A stretch of DNA of 64,000 nt from Syntrophomonas sp. (GCA_016841425.1 JAENZE010000001.1:1-64000); one strand, 5' to 3'. Positions 1 through 9,868 are shown, counted from the stretch's first letter. Notes: generated by a model from the sequence alone, not told the origin. Numbers and translations are program-made.

Positions 1-56
1 TTATGCATACCCGTTTACCTAAATAGACTTTTTCAGTGGTCTCGGACCGTCCCCTG
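1..56. repeat. Half copy of a palindromic intergenic repeat
   Basis: The first 47 bases match positions 58019-58065 with two differences, including the arm GACTTTTTCAGTGGTCTC, and are followed by GGACCGTCCCC. At the other site this arm pairs with an upstream inverted arm and lies inside a 382-bp inverted-repeat element. Here the left half would be before the window start. It belongs to the family of GGGGACG/CGTCCCC-ended intergenic repeats also seen at 28714-28789. Confidence 0.7.
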
Positions 57-111
57 TTTCCCCTTGTTTGTTCTGATTTATGTTACAATAAATCAAAAAA
101 GGGGTATCTTA

Positions 112-2205
112 ATGCGAGTAAAGGTTAGTGAGTTGATGAACTCCAAAGTGCTTTTTCTACAGTCCAGGCAGACTATTGCAGAAGCTGCCCGTCTTTTTAA
201 CGACAATGAAAATGTATCTGCGGTACCGGTATTAGATGAAAATCAGAAGCTGATTGGTTTTCTTAGCAAAAAACAATTGATAGGGACTATATCCCGTGGA
301 GAACTGCCGTCAGATGAGCTTTCCACAGTAATTACGCGGGAATTTGTAAGCATATCCTCCGATGACTATATGCCCGACATATTAAGGGACAAATTTGAGT
401 ATGTACCGGTTTTCAAGAAGGGTGAGCTGGTGGGAATGCTGTACTATGAAGAAGTCTACCATAAATTAGCGGAAAGACTGTATAATGAGAAACTGGATAT
501 GGAAGCGAGTATCGATGCCGTATATAATCCGGTTATATCTATAGACAATGAATATGAAATTGGCATATTCAATAAATCTGCGGCTAAATTGATGGGAATT
601 TCGGCAGAGGAAGTCCGGGGCTCAAATGCCCAAGACATACTTGCTGGCACAGGAGTTCTGGAATCATTTGTCAGCGGCTCGCATGCCCCTCTGCCGTCCA
701 ACAAACTGGTTATAGCAGGCAGAAGCTTTCTGCCTTATCGTACTAATATTATAAGAGATGGCAGAACTATCGGAGCTATACTGGTACTAAGGGAAATCTC
801 AGAGTTTGAAGAACTGGTAAAAGAATCAGAGTATACCAAAAAACTTAATCGAGAGCTGGATGCGGTCATAGAGTCTTCTTTCGATGGCTTATACGTTACA
901 GATGGACAGGCTAACACGTTAATGTTAAACAAGGGCTTTGAGCGTATCACTGGCATCATGGGATTTGAATGTATTGGAAGAAATATGGCTGATTTGGTAA
1001 AAGAAGGAGTGTTTTCTCGTTCGGGCACCTTGTTGGCTCTGGAGAAAAAGGAAAGAGTAACTATAACTATTGTTCCGCGAAGCGGTAAAGAAGTTCTTAT
1101 AACCAGTAATCCCATCTTCGATGAGGAAGGGAATATTATAATGGTGGTTACCAATGTGAGGGACATCACTGAATTAAATGAACTGCAGCGCCGGCTGGAG
1201 CAGGTAGAGGGACTGCACGAGTTTTATAAAACCGAACTGCAGCACTTGAAGATCAAAAGCTCACAGAAGATGATAGTTAAATCCAGTAAGATGAAAGAAC
1301 TATTGGACATGGTTATGAGGGTTGCGGGAGTAGATTCAACTGTGCTTATCCAGGGCGAGTCGGGGGTAGGAAAAGAACTCATAGCAGAAATCATACACAA
1401 AGGCAGCAACAGGAAGGAAGGACCTTATATAAAAGTTAACTGTGGGGCTATACCTGAGAACCTGTTGGAATCGGAGCTGTTTGGTTATGACGAAGGAGCT
1501 TTTACTGGGGCCAAAAAATCAGGGAAAATAGGTCTATTTGAGCTGGCCAATAACGGAATATTGTTTTTAGATGAGATTGGAGAGCTCCCCCTGGGTTTGC
1601 AGGTAAAACTTTTACGGGTACTGCAGAATAAAGAGATAATTAGAGTGGGCGGTGGTAAATCATTTAAAGTAGATACCAGGATCCTGGCCGGAACCAATCA
1701 GGATTTGATGGAAATGGTCAAAGCCCAGAAATTCAGGTTGGATCTATATTATCGTTTAAATGTGATACCTATTACCGTGCCCTCTTTGAAGGACAGATCA
1801 GAGGATACTCCGGTATTAGCTAATTACTTTTTGGAAATATTCAATCAGAAATATAAGATGAATAAACGTTTTCATAAAGATGTTATCGATTGTTTTTTGG
1901 AATATGATTGGCCTGGAAATGTTAGGGAATTAGAGAACCTTACCGAGAGATTGGTTGTAACCACCGATGGTGATGTTATAAAAACCAGTGATCTGCCAAT
2001 AGCTATGAATATGGTTCTTCTAAGAAATGATCCGGAAAAAGGTTTATGGTCATTAAAGCAAACAGTAGAGAATGCTGAAAGACAGCTTTTAGAAAAAGCA
2101 TTTAAACGCTATAAGTCTACTTATCAAATAGCGCAAGTACTGAAAGTAAACCAATCCACGGTGGTCAGAAAGGCCGCTAAATATGGAATAAAACATCGTT
2201 CTTAA
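112..2205 (+). CDS. Sigma-54-dependent transcriptional activator with CBS and PAS sensor domains
   Basis: A 697-residue enhancer-binding protein that would activate sigma-54 RNA polymerase. From the N-terminus: a CBS pair (about 1-115, possible adenosyl-ligand sensor), two PAS-like domains (about 130-230 and 245-360), an AAA+ domain (about 385-620) with Walker A GESGVGKE and the sigma-54 contact loop GAFTGA, and a C-terminal Fis-type helix-turn-helix (about 650-697). The start at 112 is chosen because AAAAAGGGG lies just upstream and the CBS domain begins there; an in-frame ATG at 64 would add 16 residues without a clear ribosome site. It is convergent with the acyl-CoA dehydrogenase/thiolase operon, which has a -24/-12 promoter, so it is a candidate regulator of that operon (inference). 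Confidence 0.92.
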   Translation: MRVKVSELMNSKVLFLQSRQTIAEAARLFNDNENVSAVPVLDENQKLIGFLSKKQLIGTISRGELPSDELSTVITREFVSISSDDYMPDILRDKFEYVPVFKKGELVGMLYYEEVYHKLAERLYNEKLDMEASIDAVYNPVISIDNEYEIGIFNKSAAKLMGISAEEVRGSNAQDILAGTGVLESFVSGSHAPLPSNKLVIAGRSFLPYRTNIIRDGRTIGAILVLREISEFEELVKESEYTKKLNRELDAVIESSFDGLYVTDGQANTLMLNKGFERITGIMGFECIGRNMADLVKEGVFSRSGTLLALEKKERVTITIVPRSGKEVLITSNPIFDEEGNIIMVVTNVRDITELNELQRRLEQVEGLHEFYKTELQHLKIKSSQKMIVKSSKMKELLDMVMRVAGVDSTVLIQGESGVGKELIAEIIHKGSNRKEGPYIKVNCGAIPENLLESELFGYDEGAFTGAKKSGKIGLFELANNGILFLDEIGELPLGLQVKLLRVLQNKEIIRVGGGKSFKVDTRILAGTNQDLMEMVKAQKFRLDLYYRLNVIPITVPSLKDRSEDTPVLANYFLEIFNQKYKMNKRFHKDVIDCFLEYDWPGNVRELENLTERLVVTTDGDVIKTSDLPIAMNMVLLRNDPEKGLWSLKQTVENAERQLLEKAFKRYKSTYQIAQVLKVNQSTVVRKAAKYGIKHRS

Positions 2206-2214
2206 GAAAGGTTT

Positions 2215-2241
2215 GACGGCAGGCAGGGGGTGCCTGCCGTC
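2215..2241 (+). terminator. Stem-loop after the sigma-54 activator gene
   Basis: An 11-bp perfect GC-rich stem (GACGGCAGGCA / TGCCTGCCGTC) with a 5-base loop starts 9 bases after the stop codon. No proper T-tract follows, so it is a weak intrinsic terminator or an mRNA-stabilising hairpin. The rest of the gap to 2453 shows no gene or clear signal. Confidence 0.5.
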
Positions 2242-2453
2242 AGGGGGAATAATATTCTTATGTTTTCCAGCTGACCCTGTCTATTGTGAGTGGTACGACA
2301 GATTGGTACGGCTGGAAAAATCTTTTTTAATAGTCGTAATTAGAGATTTCACCTCTCTTCAGGCATCTGCTCATGTCAGTCTCAGAATATCTTTGTTTTT
2401 TCATAAATCTGGATGATAATCGCTTCTGCCCTTGGTCAGGTTCCATCTGAATT

Positions 2454-4286
2454 TTACATAAACTCATCTTCGGCTATGTCAATCGCACTCCTGTTGCCGG
2501 CTTTCATGGCCTTATGATATCCGAAGATTTCAGGAACATGGTTCATAATATAGAACTTGGCGGTAGCGATTTTGCCCCTGTAGAAGGGGGCATCAAAGTG
2601 GTCGCCGCCCAGTTCGGCCAGTTTCTTGGCAGCCAGGACGGCCTGGGACAGCATCAGCTTGCCGCAGTAAACTCTCGCGCCTGCATGCATGGTCCGGGTA
2701 GTGAAGAGCTGTTTCATCTGCTTATCGCCAGCGGTCCAGGCAGCATTCATATCAACAATATCTTTGAAAGCAACCATGCATTCTGCCATCATATCGAATT
2801 CAGCCGCGAATTCGTCAGTCCTTTGACCGGAGACGAAATCGTCTATTTCAGCAACCCACTTCTTGAACGGTTCGCTGCCTTTCATGGTGAACTTGCGGCC
2901 GGTATAGTCCTGGGCCTGGATGAAATTGGTGCCTTCCCAGATGCCATAGATCACTACGTCCCGGTATAGCTCTGCTCCGGCATACTCTTCCATGAAACCG
3001 TAGCCGCCGTGGCATTGGATCGCTTCACCGGTGGCAATCCTGGCCATATCGGACGTATAGGCCTTGCAAAGCGGGTTATTGATCATGAACATGTCATGAT
3101 AATATTCTCTTTCTTCCGGTGTTGCAGCATCTTTGGACAGGTCGACGTAGAGATAGGATTGGAAAATCAGAGCCCGGGTGGCTTCCAGGATGGATTTCTG
3201 GAAAAGCAGCATGCGGCGGACGTCTTCGTGCTCGATGATCCGGACGCTGGGGCCTTTGGGATTGGTGGAATGTTTACTCTGCACGCGAACCTTGGTATAA
3301 TCCAGAGCTGCGTAGTAGGCTGAGCCAATGCAACCCAGGGCGAATAAACCGGTGTTCAGACGTTCTTCGTTCATATATGCGAACATCTGTGACATCCCTT
3401 TGCCTCTGCCATCTACCACTTCTTCTTCGCCTACCATCCAGCCGTAACAGTTGTCGTTTTCACCCATGGCCAGGGTGAGAGTGGAAGAACCATGAATACC
3501 CATCTTGTGCTCGATGCCAACGGAGGTTACGTCGTTCCATTTGCCCACGGAACCATCCTCGTTGACCCAGAATTTGGGCACAATGAACAGCGAGATGCCG
3601 GCGGTGCCGTCTTTGGCGCCCGGAGTTTTGGCCAACATCAGGTGGATGATGTTTTCCGCCAGGTCATGGTCGCCGGAGGTGATAAAGCATTTAGTGCCTT
3701 TGAGCTTGTACAGGTGGGGAGTATCGGTGGGGAATGCCTTGCTTTGAACAGCTCCGACCTCGGATCCTGCACCTGGCTCGGTCAGGCCCATGGTGCCGCA
3801 CCATTCGCCAGTATACATCTTGGGCAGGAACATGTCCTGTTGTTTTTGGGTGCCATAATCCTGTAGCACGGTGGTAGCACCCTGGGTCAGACACCAGAAC
3901 ATGACTATCGACGGGGATGCAGCGGACTGCATTTCCAGAATCGGAGCGTACCAGGACAGCGGTATTTTGCCATCGCCGCGGAATCCGAACTGGGGTCCTA
4001 ACTCGGCATCCATAATTGTTTTGTAGACAGTTTTGAAAGAATCGGGTGTTACCACCGCATGTTCATTGCCGCCCACATACGTCGCACCTGGATCATCAGC
4101 ATCTTTGTTAGCCGGGCACATCACGTCGCGGCAGACTTTAAAGTTAACATCGAGGAAATTATCGATGTCATCGATAGCGTAGTATTCTTTGAAAGCATCC
4201 AGAGATAATAGACTTTCCATGTCCAGCCATTCTTTTATCTGGAACTTAATGTCTCTCATCTGATATAACCAATTATTATGTGGCAT
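2454..4286 (-). CDS. Acyl-CoA dehydrogenase, long form
   Basis: A 610-residue flavoprotein of the acyl-CoA dehydrogenase family. It would oxidise an acyl-CoA to the trans-2-enoyl-CoA in beta-oxidation, passing electrons to ETF. Visible features are the FAD-binding segment TMGLTEPGAGSEVG, a C-terminal helical domain, and the motif IWEGTN with the likely catalytic glutamate near residue 451. Length is about 600 rather than 380, matching the long subfamily with an extra C-terminal domain. The start has a strong AAGGAGGA ribosome site. It lies 133 bp downstream of the thiolase gene on the same strand and probably shares its sigma-54 promoter. Chain-length preference cannot be read from the sequence. 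Confidence 0.95.
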   Translation of the reverse strand: MPHNNWLYQMRDIKFQIKEWLDMESLLSLDAFKEYYAIDDIDNFLDVNFKVCRDVMCPANKDADDPGATYVGGNEHAVVTPDSFKTVYKTIMDAELGPQFGFRGDGKIPLSWYAPILEMQSAASPSIVMFWCLTQGATTVLQDYGTQKQQDMFLPKMYTGEWCGTMGLTEPGAGSEVGAVQSKAFPTDTPHLYKLKGTKCFITSGDHDLAENIIHLMLAKTPGAKDGTAGISLFIVPKFWVNEDGSVGKWNDVTSVGIEHKMGIHGSSTLTLAMGENDNCYGWMVGEEEVVDGRGKGMSQMFAYMNEERLNTGLFALGCIGSAYYAALDYTKVRVQSKHSTNPKGPSVRIIEHEDVRRMLLFQKSILEATRALIFQSYLYVDLSKDAATPEEREYYHDMFMINNPLCKAYTSDMARIATGEAIQCHGGYGFMEEYAGAELYRDVVIYGIWEGTNFIQAQDYTGRKFTMKGSEPFKKWVAEIDDFVSGQRTDEFAAEFDMMAECMVAFKDIVDMNAAWTAGDKQMKQLFTTRTMHAGARVYCGKLMLSQAVLAAKKLAELGGDHFDAPFYRGKIATAKFYIMNHVPEIFGYHKAMKAGNRSAIDIAEDEFM

Positions 4287-4419
4287 TAAAACTCCTCCTT
4301 ATTTTTTATTTATAATTCATGACAAATGGCCGAACGGATTGGCCAGCGCCATCGATCCGGAAGGCCATCTGTTATAAGTAAACTACAGCAGCACCTGTGT
4401 ATAACGTTTATCACCTGGT

Positions 4420-5610
4420 TTAGAGCATTTCAAATATGGTAGTGGTTCCCATACCACCGCCTATGCAAAGAGTTGCCAGGCCGGTTTTGAGATTGCGTTT
4501 CTGCATCTCATAAAGCAGGGTTACTATGATTCTGGCTCCGGAGCAACCAATCGGATGTCCCAGGGCGATAGCTCCGCCGTTTACATTGACCTTCTCCATC
4601 TTGTCAGCCCATCCACAGTCTCTGCCCACTGCCAGTGACTGGGCAGCAAATGCTTCATTGGCTTCGATGAGATCGATATCATCTACGGTCATACCGGCTT
4701 TAGCCAGCGCTTTTTTGGTAGCCGGAATTGGTCCTAATCCCATTACTGAGGGATCTACACCACCAGAAGCGTAGCTAACAACTTTGGCCATAGCCTTGAT
4801 TCCCAGTTCATCAGCTTTTTCTTTGGACATCACGATCATAGCTGCTGCACCATCATTAATGCCTGAGGAACTTCCAGCAGTGACAGTTCCGTCTTTCTTA
4901 AAGGCAGTACCCAGCTTGGCCATCTGTTCGCGGGTAGCCATTCTGGGATGCTCGTCGGTGTCAAATATTTTTTCGCCCTTTTTGCTCTTGATAACTACCG
5001 GTACTATTTCATCTTTGAACCTGCCCGATGCAATAGCCTCGGCAGCTCTGACCTGACTGGTGTATCCGAAATCGTCCTGTTCTTCACGGGTCAATCCATA
5101 CTGAGCTACTATATTTTCAGCGGTTACTCCCATATGGTAGCCATTAAATATTTCCCATAGTCCATCATAAACCATACCGTCTATCAGGTCGCCTTTTACC
5201 ATGTTCATTCTATAACCCCAGCGGGCATTGGGCAGGTAATACGGATGGGAGCTCATGTTTTCCATACCACCAGCCAGAACGATATCGGCGTCTCCTGCTT
5301 TAATAACCTGGGCTGCCAGGTGAAGCGCTTTCATGCCTGATCCACAAACCTTATTAATCGTAAAGGCAGGAGTCTCTATGGGAATACCAGCAGCAATCAT
5401 GGACTGCCGGGCCGGGTTTTGTCCCTGTCCTGCCTGCAGAACACAGCCGAAGATTACCTCTTCAACCTGTTCTGGTTTAATTCCAGCTCGTTTGATAGCT
5501 TCTACCATAGCGATTCTACCCAGTTCTATACATTTAGTGTCTTTCAGCGTACCACCGAAAGTGCCTATCGGTGTACGGCACAGACCAGCAACAACTATTT
5601 CTCTTGACAC
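4420..5610 (-). CDS. Acetyl-CoA acetyltransferase (thiolase)
   Basis: A 396-residue thiolase II family enzyme, interconverting 3-ketoacyl-CoA plus CoA with acetyl-CoA plus shortened acyl-CoA. The nucleophilic cysteine is in [10 protein letters not shown], the histidine in [16 protein letters not shown], and the second active-site cysteine in CIGGGMGT near the end. The start is taken at GTG 5610 because GGAGAGG precedes it by about 10 bases and the family begins at this point ([15 protein letters not shown]). An in-frame ATG at 5718, just after a G-run, would add a 36-residue extension unlike the family. It is the first gene of a thiolase-acyl-CoA dehydrogenase operon, with a -24/-12 promoter about 330 bp upstream. 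Confidence 0.95.
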   Translation of the reverse strand: MSREIVVAGLCRTPIGTFGGTLKDTKCIELGRIAMVEAIKRAGIKPEQVEEVIFGCVLQAGQGQNPARQSMIAAGIPIETPAFTINKVCGSGMKALHLAAQVIKAGDADIVLAGGMENMSSHPYYLPNARWGYRMNMVKGDLIDGMVYDGLWEIFNGYHMGVTAENIVAQYGLTREEQDDFGYTSQVRAAEAIASGRFKDEIVPVVIKSKKGEKIFDTDEHPRMATREQMAKLGTAFKKDGTVTAGSSSGINDGAAAMIVMSKEKADELGIKAMAKVVSYASGGVDPSVMGLGPIPATKKALAKAGMTVDDIDLIEANEAFAAQSLAVGRDCGWADKMEKVNVNGGAIALGHPIGCSGARIIVTLLYEMQKRNLKTGLATLCIGGGMGTTTIFEML

Positions 5611-5795
5611 TATTTGTCCACCTCTCCTTCTCATAAAAATAAAAACATAATCCCAAACCCCTGTTTGAGCTGAGACATTGCAGATTAACTTGCTGCACTG
5701 TTCAGCCAAATAATGCATTACCCCCCCTTTAAAGTATATTAACTATATAGATAATAACCACTCCCTGCTAAGATGCCAGGCTAATCCACAAGCAT

Positions 5796-5811
5796 CAGCA
5801 ATTAATTGCTG
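5796..5811. promoter_or_regulatory. Perfect 16-bp palindrome in thiolase leader
   Basis: CAGCAATTAATTGCTG is its own reverse complement. It lies between the predicted -24/-12 promoter and the thiolase start, inside the transcribed leader. It could be an operator for a dimeric repressor, but no regulator can be assigned. Confidence 0.4.
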
Positions 5812-5938
5812 GCTATACCAATAAACAGCAATAAATACTAAAGATAGCCTACCTATCATCTGCCTTCATTACATTAAGCTATAGCAAATAGGCAGATTTA
5901 TATGGAGAGCAGTTATCTATTTCTCTAAAAAAAACATA

Positions 5939-5954
5939 TGCAATATATATGCCA
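5939..5954 (-). promoter_or_regulatory. Sigma-54 (-24/-12) promoter for thiolase/acyl-CoA dehydrogenase
   Basis: On the minus strand the sequence reads TGGCATATATATTGCA, matching the sigma-54 consensus TGGCAY-N5-TTGCA with exact GG-to-GC spacing. Transcription would begin near 5928, giving a leader of about 320 nt before the thiolase start. Two sigma-54 activators are encoded in this window, and palindromic upstream sites lie 70-185 bp upstream, as expected for enhancers. Confidence 0.75.
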
Positions 5955-6022
5955 GACATTGACAAGAAATATTACGATAAAAATGGGATTCGGCCAGGGT
6001 AGGACCGCTGCTAAAAAAGGAT

Positions 6023-6137
6023 AATGCGAAAAGGCATTAAACAATAATGCGAAAACGCATTGTATGAAAAGTGTGTCGTGAAAGGACTTTTACAAAAGCG
6101 ATGGTACTAATGCATATAATTAATGCCAAAATGCATT
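6023..6137. promoter_or_regulatory. Three palindromic AATGCnAAAAnGCATT sites (candidate enhancer)
   Basis: Three 16-bp sites share AATGC-N6-GCATT: AATGCGAAAAGGCATT (6023-6038), AATGCGAAAACGCATT (6046-6061) and AATGCCAAAATGCATT (6122-6137). The first two are 23 bp apart, start to start. They lie about 70-185 bp upstream of the -24 element at 5953, the usual position of binding sites for sigma-54 activators. The gap also precedes the rhomboid gene, so control of that gene is an alternative. Confidence 0.65.
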
Positions 6138-6303
6138 AGATATATCATGGCCATGAATTCTGCTTTTATTATAAATGATATTTGCTGGTAATAATACAAC
6201 TTGTTGTAAAAACCTTGTATTAAGTAACAAGGTGCATACAGTTTCAAATTGTGGTATTTTAGAGCTAGTCGATTATTTAATATTTAACAAGGAGACCATT
6301 AAA

Positions 6304-6963
6304 TTGTTTCCATTAAGAGATAGCACCCCCAGTCGGTCATTCCCTGTGACAACAGTTATATTAATAATGATAAACATAGTAATTTTTATTATGGAGATAG
6401 CGGCTGGACCGCAGGCCCTTAATGATCTGGTTTATATTTTTGGTCTGGTTCCCGCTTATATTAATGAGTATACATCGCTATTAGGTTATTATCCCATATT
6501 GACCTCAATGTTCCTTCATGGCGGCTGGATGCATGTTATTGGGAACATGTGGATTCTATGGTTGTTTGGCGACAATATCGAAGACTATATGGGTTCCAGC
6601 CGATTTTTGATCTTCTACCTTTTGTGCGGTATGACGGCAGGTCTTGCTCATTATTTTATTAACCCTGGTTCAGATATCCCCGTAGTTGGAGCTTCAGGGG
6701 CGGTAGCAGGGATTATGGGAGCATATTTTTTGATGTTCAGGCACGCAAAAATCCTGACCTATATACCTCCCATCTTTCTGCTCAATCTACCTGCCTGGAT
6801 ATACCTGGGGTTTTGGGCGCTGTCACAGGTCTATTGCGGGACGGCAGATATTATATCTGCCAACTCCTGCGGATCAATTGCCTTTTGGGCTCATACCGGA
6901 GGTTTTGCAGCAGGTATGATTTTGTATCGGCCTTTTCTGCGCGAAGAACCCCGGTCCACATAA
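6304..6963 (+). CDS. Rhomboid family intramembrane serine protease
   Basis: A polytopic membrane protein of about 219 residues with several hydrophobic helices. The catalytic serine is in GASGAVAGIMGAYF and the catalytic histidine in HTGGFAAG; the L1-loop region GGWMHVIGNMWILWLFG is typical of rhomboids. The start is placed at TTG 6304, 8 bases after AAGGAGA. The upstream ATG at 6175 would add 43 residues of non-rhomboid sequence. It would cleave membrane substrates within the bilayer; the substrate is unknown. It ends at 6963, immediately next to the convergent gene. Confidence 0.9.
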   Translation: MFPLRDSTPSRSFPVTTVILIMINIVIFIMEIAAGPQALNDLVYIFGLVPAYINEYTSLLGYYPILTSMFLHGGWMHVIGNMWILWLFGDNIEDYMGSSRFLIFYLLCGMTAGLAHYFINPGSDIPVVGASGAVAGIMGAYFLMFRHAKILTYIPPIFLLNLPAWIYLGFWALSQVYCGTADIISANSCGSIAFWAHTGGFAAGMILYRPFLREEPRST

Positions 6964-8157
6964 TTATACTCTTACAGAATCACGTGAGCGTTCATTGATT
7001 TTATTAAGCAATCGTTCAATGTGGTCATGGGCTAATTTGGTATTGTCATCACTATTCTGCAAAAAGTAAATAGTATTTTCTATCCTTTCCTGGCTGGCTT
7101 TAATTTCGTCCCAGTGCCGTTCTTCTTCATACAGGTTCATGCAATCCTGCAGGTCGTTGGCTCTGCCTGTTTCCAGGTAATGTTTAAATACTTTCAGACT
7201 GGTAGTGTCCTGATAATCAGCATGAACCATGGATTTACTGATTATATTATTATAAATTCGCAAGTTCTTCTGGGCATTTTTTAACTTGGACTCAGTAATT
7301 TCAATATCTACATAACAGCGTTCGGTAAAGTCGGAACAAAAATCTTCCCACTGTTCCAAAATAGCTTTATAGCGATCACAGGCTTTCTCATATTCTCGAT
7401 ATTGGAGAAGGTATATTTTCATCTGGTGATTAAAACTGCTGCTTTCTTCTTCCTCGTTTTTCTTTCTGCGTCTTGATTTTATGGAATTAAAAGGGATTAA
7501 GTTTCCGCCCGAGGGTCGTTCACATCCGATTTTTTGTGGTTTTGCCGGTAAAATATCGGGCTCCTGCGGCCAGAGATTTTCGATGTTAACAATGGCATAA
7601 CGTGATTCAAGCAGTTTATTTAAGTAATTGATATGTTTATTGACCTTCTCCGTGTCCTGCAGGGAAATGAGACACATGTTGATGTCCTTGATTAAGTCGT
7701 CCTTATTTTTCGGGCCTTTTTTAGCACTCTTACGGCTTTTATGATAGTTCAAGATCTCGTGGTTAACAGGTTCGACGAATTCCAGGGACATAATAGTAGT
7801 AAAATCACTCGCAGTGATTTGCTGTATGTTGACTGGTGTATGTTTGTTGAAATAGAAACGAGTATTGCTGAAAGGATAATAATAGGGTCCTATTACGGAA
7901 ATGTATTCATTATTTACCAGGGTTTCTATATCCTTTATTATGTCCAGTTCCTCGTCCAGCAGCTCTACCCACTGACAGCAAGGGGATAGAGTATCTCCCT
8001 CGGCCTCAGCTTCAATCTTCAGCTGCTTGTACGTATCTAATGTTATAGTAAGCTGCGAGTTATAATAATAAAATAGTACTTCCTCCGGGGTATATTGAAG
8101 AAATAGGGATAAATCTGGGAAATTGGCCTTGTCCTTATTAAGAAATGTAAAAAACAT
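6964..8157 (-). CDS. Unknown coiled-coil-rich protein
   Basis: A 397-residue protein of no family I recognise. The start at 8157 follows a clear AAGGAGG. It is rich in charged and aromatic residues, with no signal peptide or membrane segment. Near residue 230-245 there is a basic/acidic linker (SRRRKKNEEEE), and the C-terminal half is strongly helical with heptad-like patterns, suggesting a coiled coil. A YYY and YYYP cluster lies in the N-terminal third. It is convergent with the rhomboid gene, touching it end to end, so the two are not co-transcribed. Probably a cytoplasmic structural or scaffold protein, but function cannot be assigned. Confidence 0.75.
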   Translation of the reverse strand: MFFTFLNKDKANFPDLSLFLQYTPEEVLFYYYNSQLTITLDTYKQLKIEAEAEGDTLSPCCQWVELLDEELDIIKDIETLVNNEYISVIGPYYYPFSNTRFYFNKHTPVNIQQITASDFTTIMSLEFVEPVNHEILNYHKSRKSAKKGPKNKDDLIKDINMCLISLQDTEKVNKHINYLNKLLESRYAIVNIENLWPQEPDILPAKPQKIGCERPSGGNLIPFNSIKSRRRKKNEEEESSSFNHQMKIYLLQYREYEKACDRYKAILEQWEDFCSDFTERCYVDIEITESKLKNAQKNLRIYNNIISKSMVHADYQDTTSLKVFKHYLETGRANDLQDCMNLYEEERHWDEIKASQERIENTIYFLQNSDDNTKLAHDHIERLLNKINERSRDSVRV

Positions 8158-8329
8158 AAACAACCTCCTTATATATAGTAAGCAATAAATAATTTCTATA
8201 AATTTCCAGATATTCCTTCTTTTGATAAGAAAAATTTTTAAAAACATACCTCTCTGGTTTAATTATCTGCTGGAGCTGAATTATAATATTAATTGGATCT
8301 GTAAAATACGTATTTCAGGAGGTAAGCGG

Positions 8330-8629
8330 ATGGATGTGAAATTACCCTGGTTTGTTGAGGAATTGAGAAAACGAGATCCGGAATTTTTCCCGGTTGTAAA
8401 GGCAGTAGTGGAGTCAGCCATGTATACCCAGGCCCTGGATGCTAAAACAACCTATCTGGTGGTCCTGGCTCTGGATGCTGCCAAAAATGCTGATCAGGGG
8501 GTTAAAGTTCTGGCAGCCCAGGCTAGAGAAGCAGGAGCTTCTGAGGAAGAGATAAAGGAAGTACTCCGCCTGGCTTATTATGTAAGTGGAATGGATGTAA
8601 TTAAAACCTCATTGAATGCCTATGATTGA
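8330..8629 (+). CDS. Small AhpD/carboxymuconolactone-decarboxylase-like protein
   Basis: A 99-residue helical protein starting 7 bases after AGGAGG. The pattern LDAKTTYLVVLALDAAKNADQG followed by AREAGASEEEIKEVLRLAYYVSG is the core of the CMD/AhpD fold. The CxxC pair of the AhpD peroxidase is absent, so a peroxidase role is unlikely. The fold forms homo-oligomers; the substrate is unknown. It stands alone, followed by an inverted-repeat element. Confidence 0.75.
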   Translation: MDVKLPWFVEELRKRDPEFFPVVKAVVESAMYTQALDAKTTYLVVLALDAAKNADQGVKVLAAQAREAGASEEEIKEVLRLAYYVSGMDVIKTSLNAYD

Positions 8630-8632
8630 TAA

Positions 8633-8822
8633 TAAACTTTCGCATGTGAAAGACTTCTGCGTCGCATTACCCTTCATTGTTGTTTCGAGCAGCATGCCTG
8701 CTTCCGCCGCAGGCCAATCTCATACTGAGCGAATGGAGAAGGGTGATACTTTATTAGTTGACCCGGGTATACCAGGTATTATAGGGTTATAAGCAAAAAC
8801 ACTCACCCGCTGCGAAAGTTTA
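8633..8822. repeat. 190-bp intergenic element with 12-bp inverted ends
   Basis: Perfect 12-bp inverted ends TAAACTTTCGCA (8633-8644) and TGCGAAAGTTTA (8811-8822) enclose a GC-richer segment with its own internal inverted segment (ACCCTTC near 8669, GAAGGGT near 8739). No open frame is credible inside. It resembles a small non-autonomous repeat or a structured RNA. No target duplication is obvious. Confidence 0.55.
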
Positions 8823-8849
8823 GAATATAAAAAAAGGAGAGTTTAATAT

Positions 8850-9557
8850 ATGTTTGAAGCACTGCTTTTTGATCTGGATGGTACTTTATTAAATATAGAT
8901 ATGGATTATTTTCTTCCCCGGTATTTTGAGAGAATGGCATTAATGGCCAGGGACCATGGGTATCAGGGAGCCGATCGGCTGGTAGAGCAAATTTGGTCTT
9001 CAACTGAAAAGATGATTGCCAATACCGACCCCGATAAAACAAACGAAGAGGTGTTTTTTGAAGATTTCTATCAACTCTGGCCACATCCCCCTGAAGAATT
9101 CAGTCGATTTTTTGATACATTTTATCAAGACGAATTTCCCCAACTAAATGTATTCTGCCAGCCATTCGCTGGAGTGCAGCAGATGATGGAAAATTTATTT
9201 GAGCGGGATTTTAAGATTGTCATAGCCACCAATTCAGTATTCCCGCTTACTGCTATAAAGCACCGGCTTGATTGGGCAGGAGTAGGACATTTTGATTATG
9301 ATCTGATTACCTCATATGAAAATATGCACTACTGTAAACCCCACCCTGACTATTATAAAGAAATATGCAATGTGATTGGGGTTAAAGCTGATAATTGCCT
9401 GATGATAGGCAATGACACTGGGGAAGACCTGGTGGCCGGGAAAATAGGCATGAAGACTTTTTTAGTAAAAGATCGGTTAATCGATAAAGGGGCTGGCCTA
9501 CACGCTGATTGGCAGGGTGAACTTCAGCAATTGTTTCATTTCCTTAAAAATATTTAG
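8850..9557 (+). CDS. HAD-superfamily hydrolase
   Basis: A 235-residue HAD phosphatase. Motif I is FDLDGTLL (residues 7-14) with the nucleophilic aspartate, motif II is IVIATNS, the motif III lysine lies in CKPHPDYY, and motif IV is MIGNDTGEDLVAG. A helical cap lies between motifs I and II. AAAAAGGAG lies about 12 bases before the ATG. The substrate, a phosphorylated metabolite, cannot be read from the sequence. It is not obviously in an operon with its neighbours. Confidence 0.9.
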   Translation: MFEALLFDLDGTLLNIDMDYFLPRYFERMALMARDHGYQGADRLVEQIWSSTEKMIANTDPDKTNEEVFFEDFYQLWPHPPEEFSRFFDTFYQDEFPQLNVFCQPFAGVQQMMENLFERDFKIVIATNSVFPLTAIKHRLDWAGVGHFDYDLITSYENMHYCKPHPDYYKEICNVIGVKADNCLMIGNDTGEDLVAGKIGMKTFLVKDRLIDKGAGLHADWQGELQQLFHFLKNI

Positions 9558-9619
9558 AATAAAGGGAACCACTACCGGGGGAAATTATTAATAATAGTTT
9601 TGTCTGCGGTGGGGTGATT

Positions 9620-9814
9620 ATGAGCGAAAAAAGGAAAAAAAAGATAAAACCTCTTACTGAGAAAGACCTCATGAAAATCGAGATTGCCAGAGAGCTTGGC
9701 CTATGGGAGCAAATTGAGAAACATGGGTGGGAATCTATGAGTAATGCCGCTTGTGGAAGGATAGGGGGAATAATGAGCAAACGATTGAAGGAGAGAAAGC
9801 AGGGAGAAGAATAG
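9620..9814 (+). CDS. Small acid-soluble spore protein, alpha/beta type
   Basis: A 64-residue basic protein. It matches the alpha/beta SASP pattern: a first helix KIEIARELGLW, then a second half with GRIGGIMSKRLKER, equivalent to the family's G-x-x-GG-x-x-x-KRL. These proteins coat DNA in the dormant spore and protect it from UV and heat. GTG at 9614 is an alternative start. It has its own strong terminator and is probably read in the forespore, though I do not see a clear sporulation promoter. It supports a spore-forming host. Confidence 0.8.
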   Translation: MSEKRKKKIKPLTEKDLMKIEIARELGLWEQIEKHGWESMSNAACGRIGGIMSKRLKERKQGEE

Positions 9815-9828
9815 GTTCTGTTCTATAT

Positions 9829-9868
9829 CCCCGGACTATGCGTTAGCATAGTCCGGGGATTATTTTTT
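9829..9868 (+). terminator. Strong intrinsic terminator after the SASP gene
   Basis: A 13-bp perfect stem CCCCGGACTATGC / GCATAGTCCGGGG with a GTTA loop, followed by ATTATTTTTT. Confidence 0.92.

Noticed and set aside
5687-5703. Second sigma-54 promoter near the thiolase start
   Set aside because: TGGCTGAACAGTGCA has GG-to-GC spacing one base too short.
5611-5718. 36-residue N-terminal extension of thiolase
   Set aside because: It does not resemble thiolases, and a good ribosome site precedes GTG 5610.
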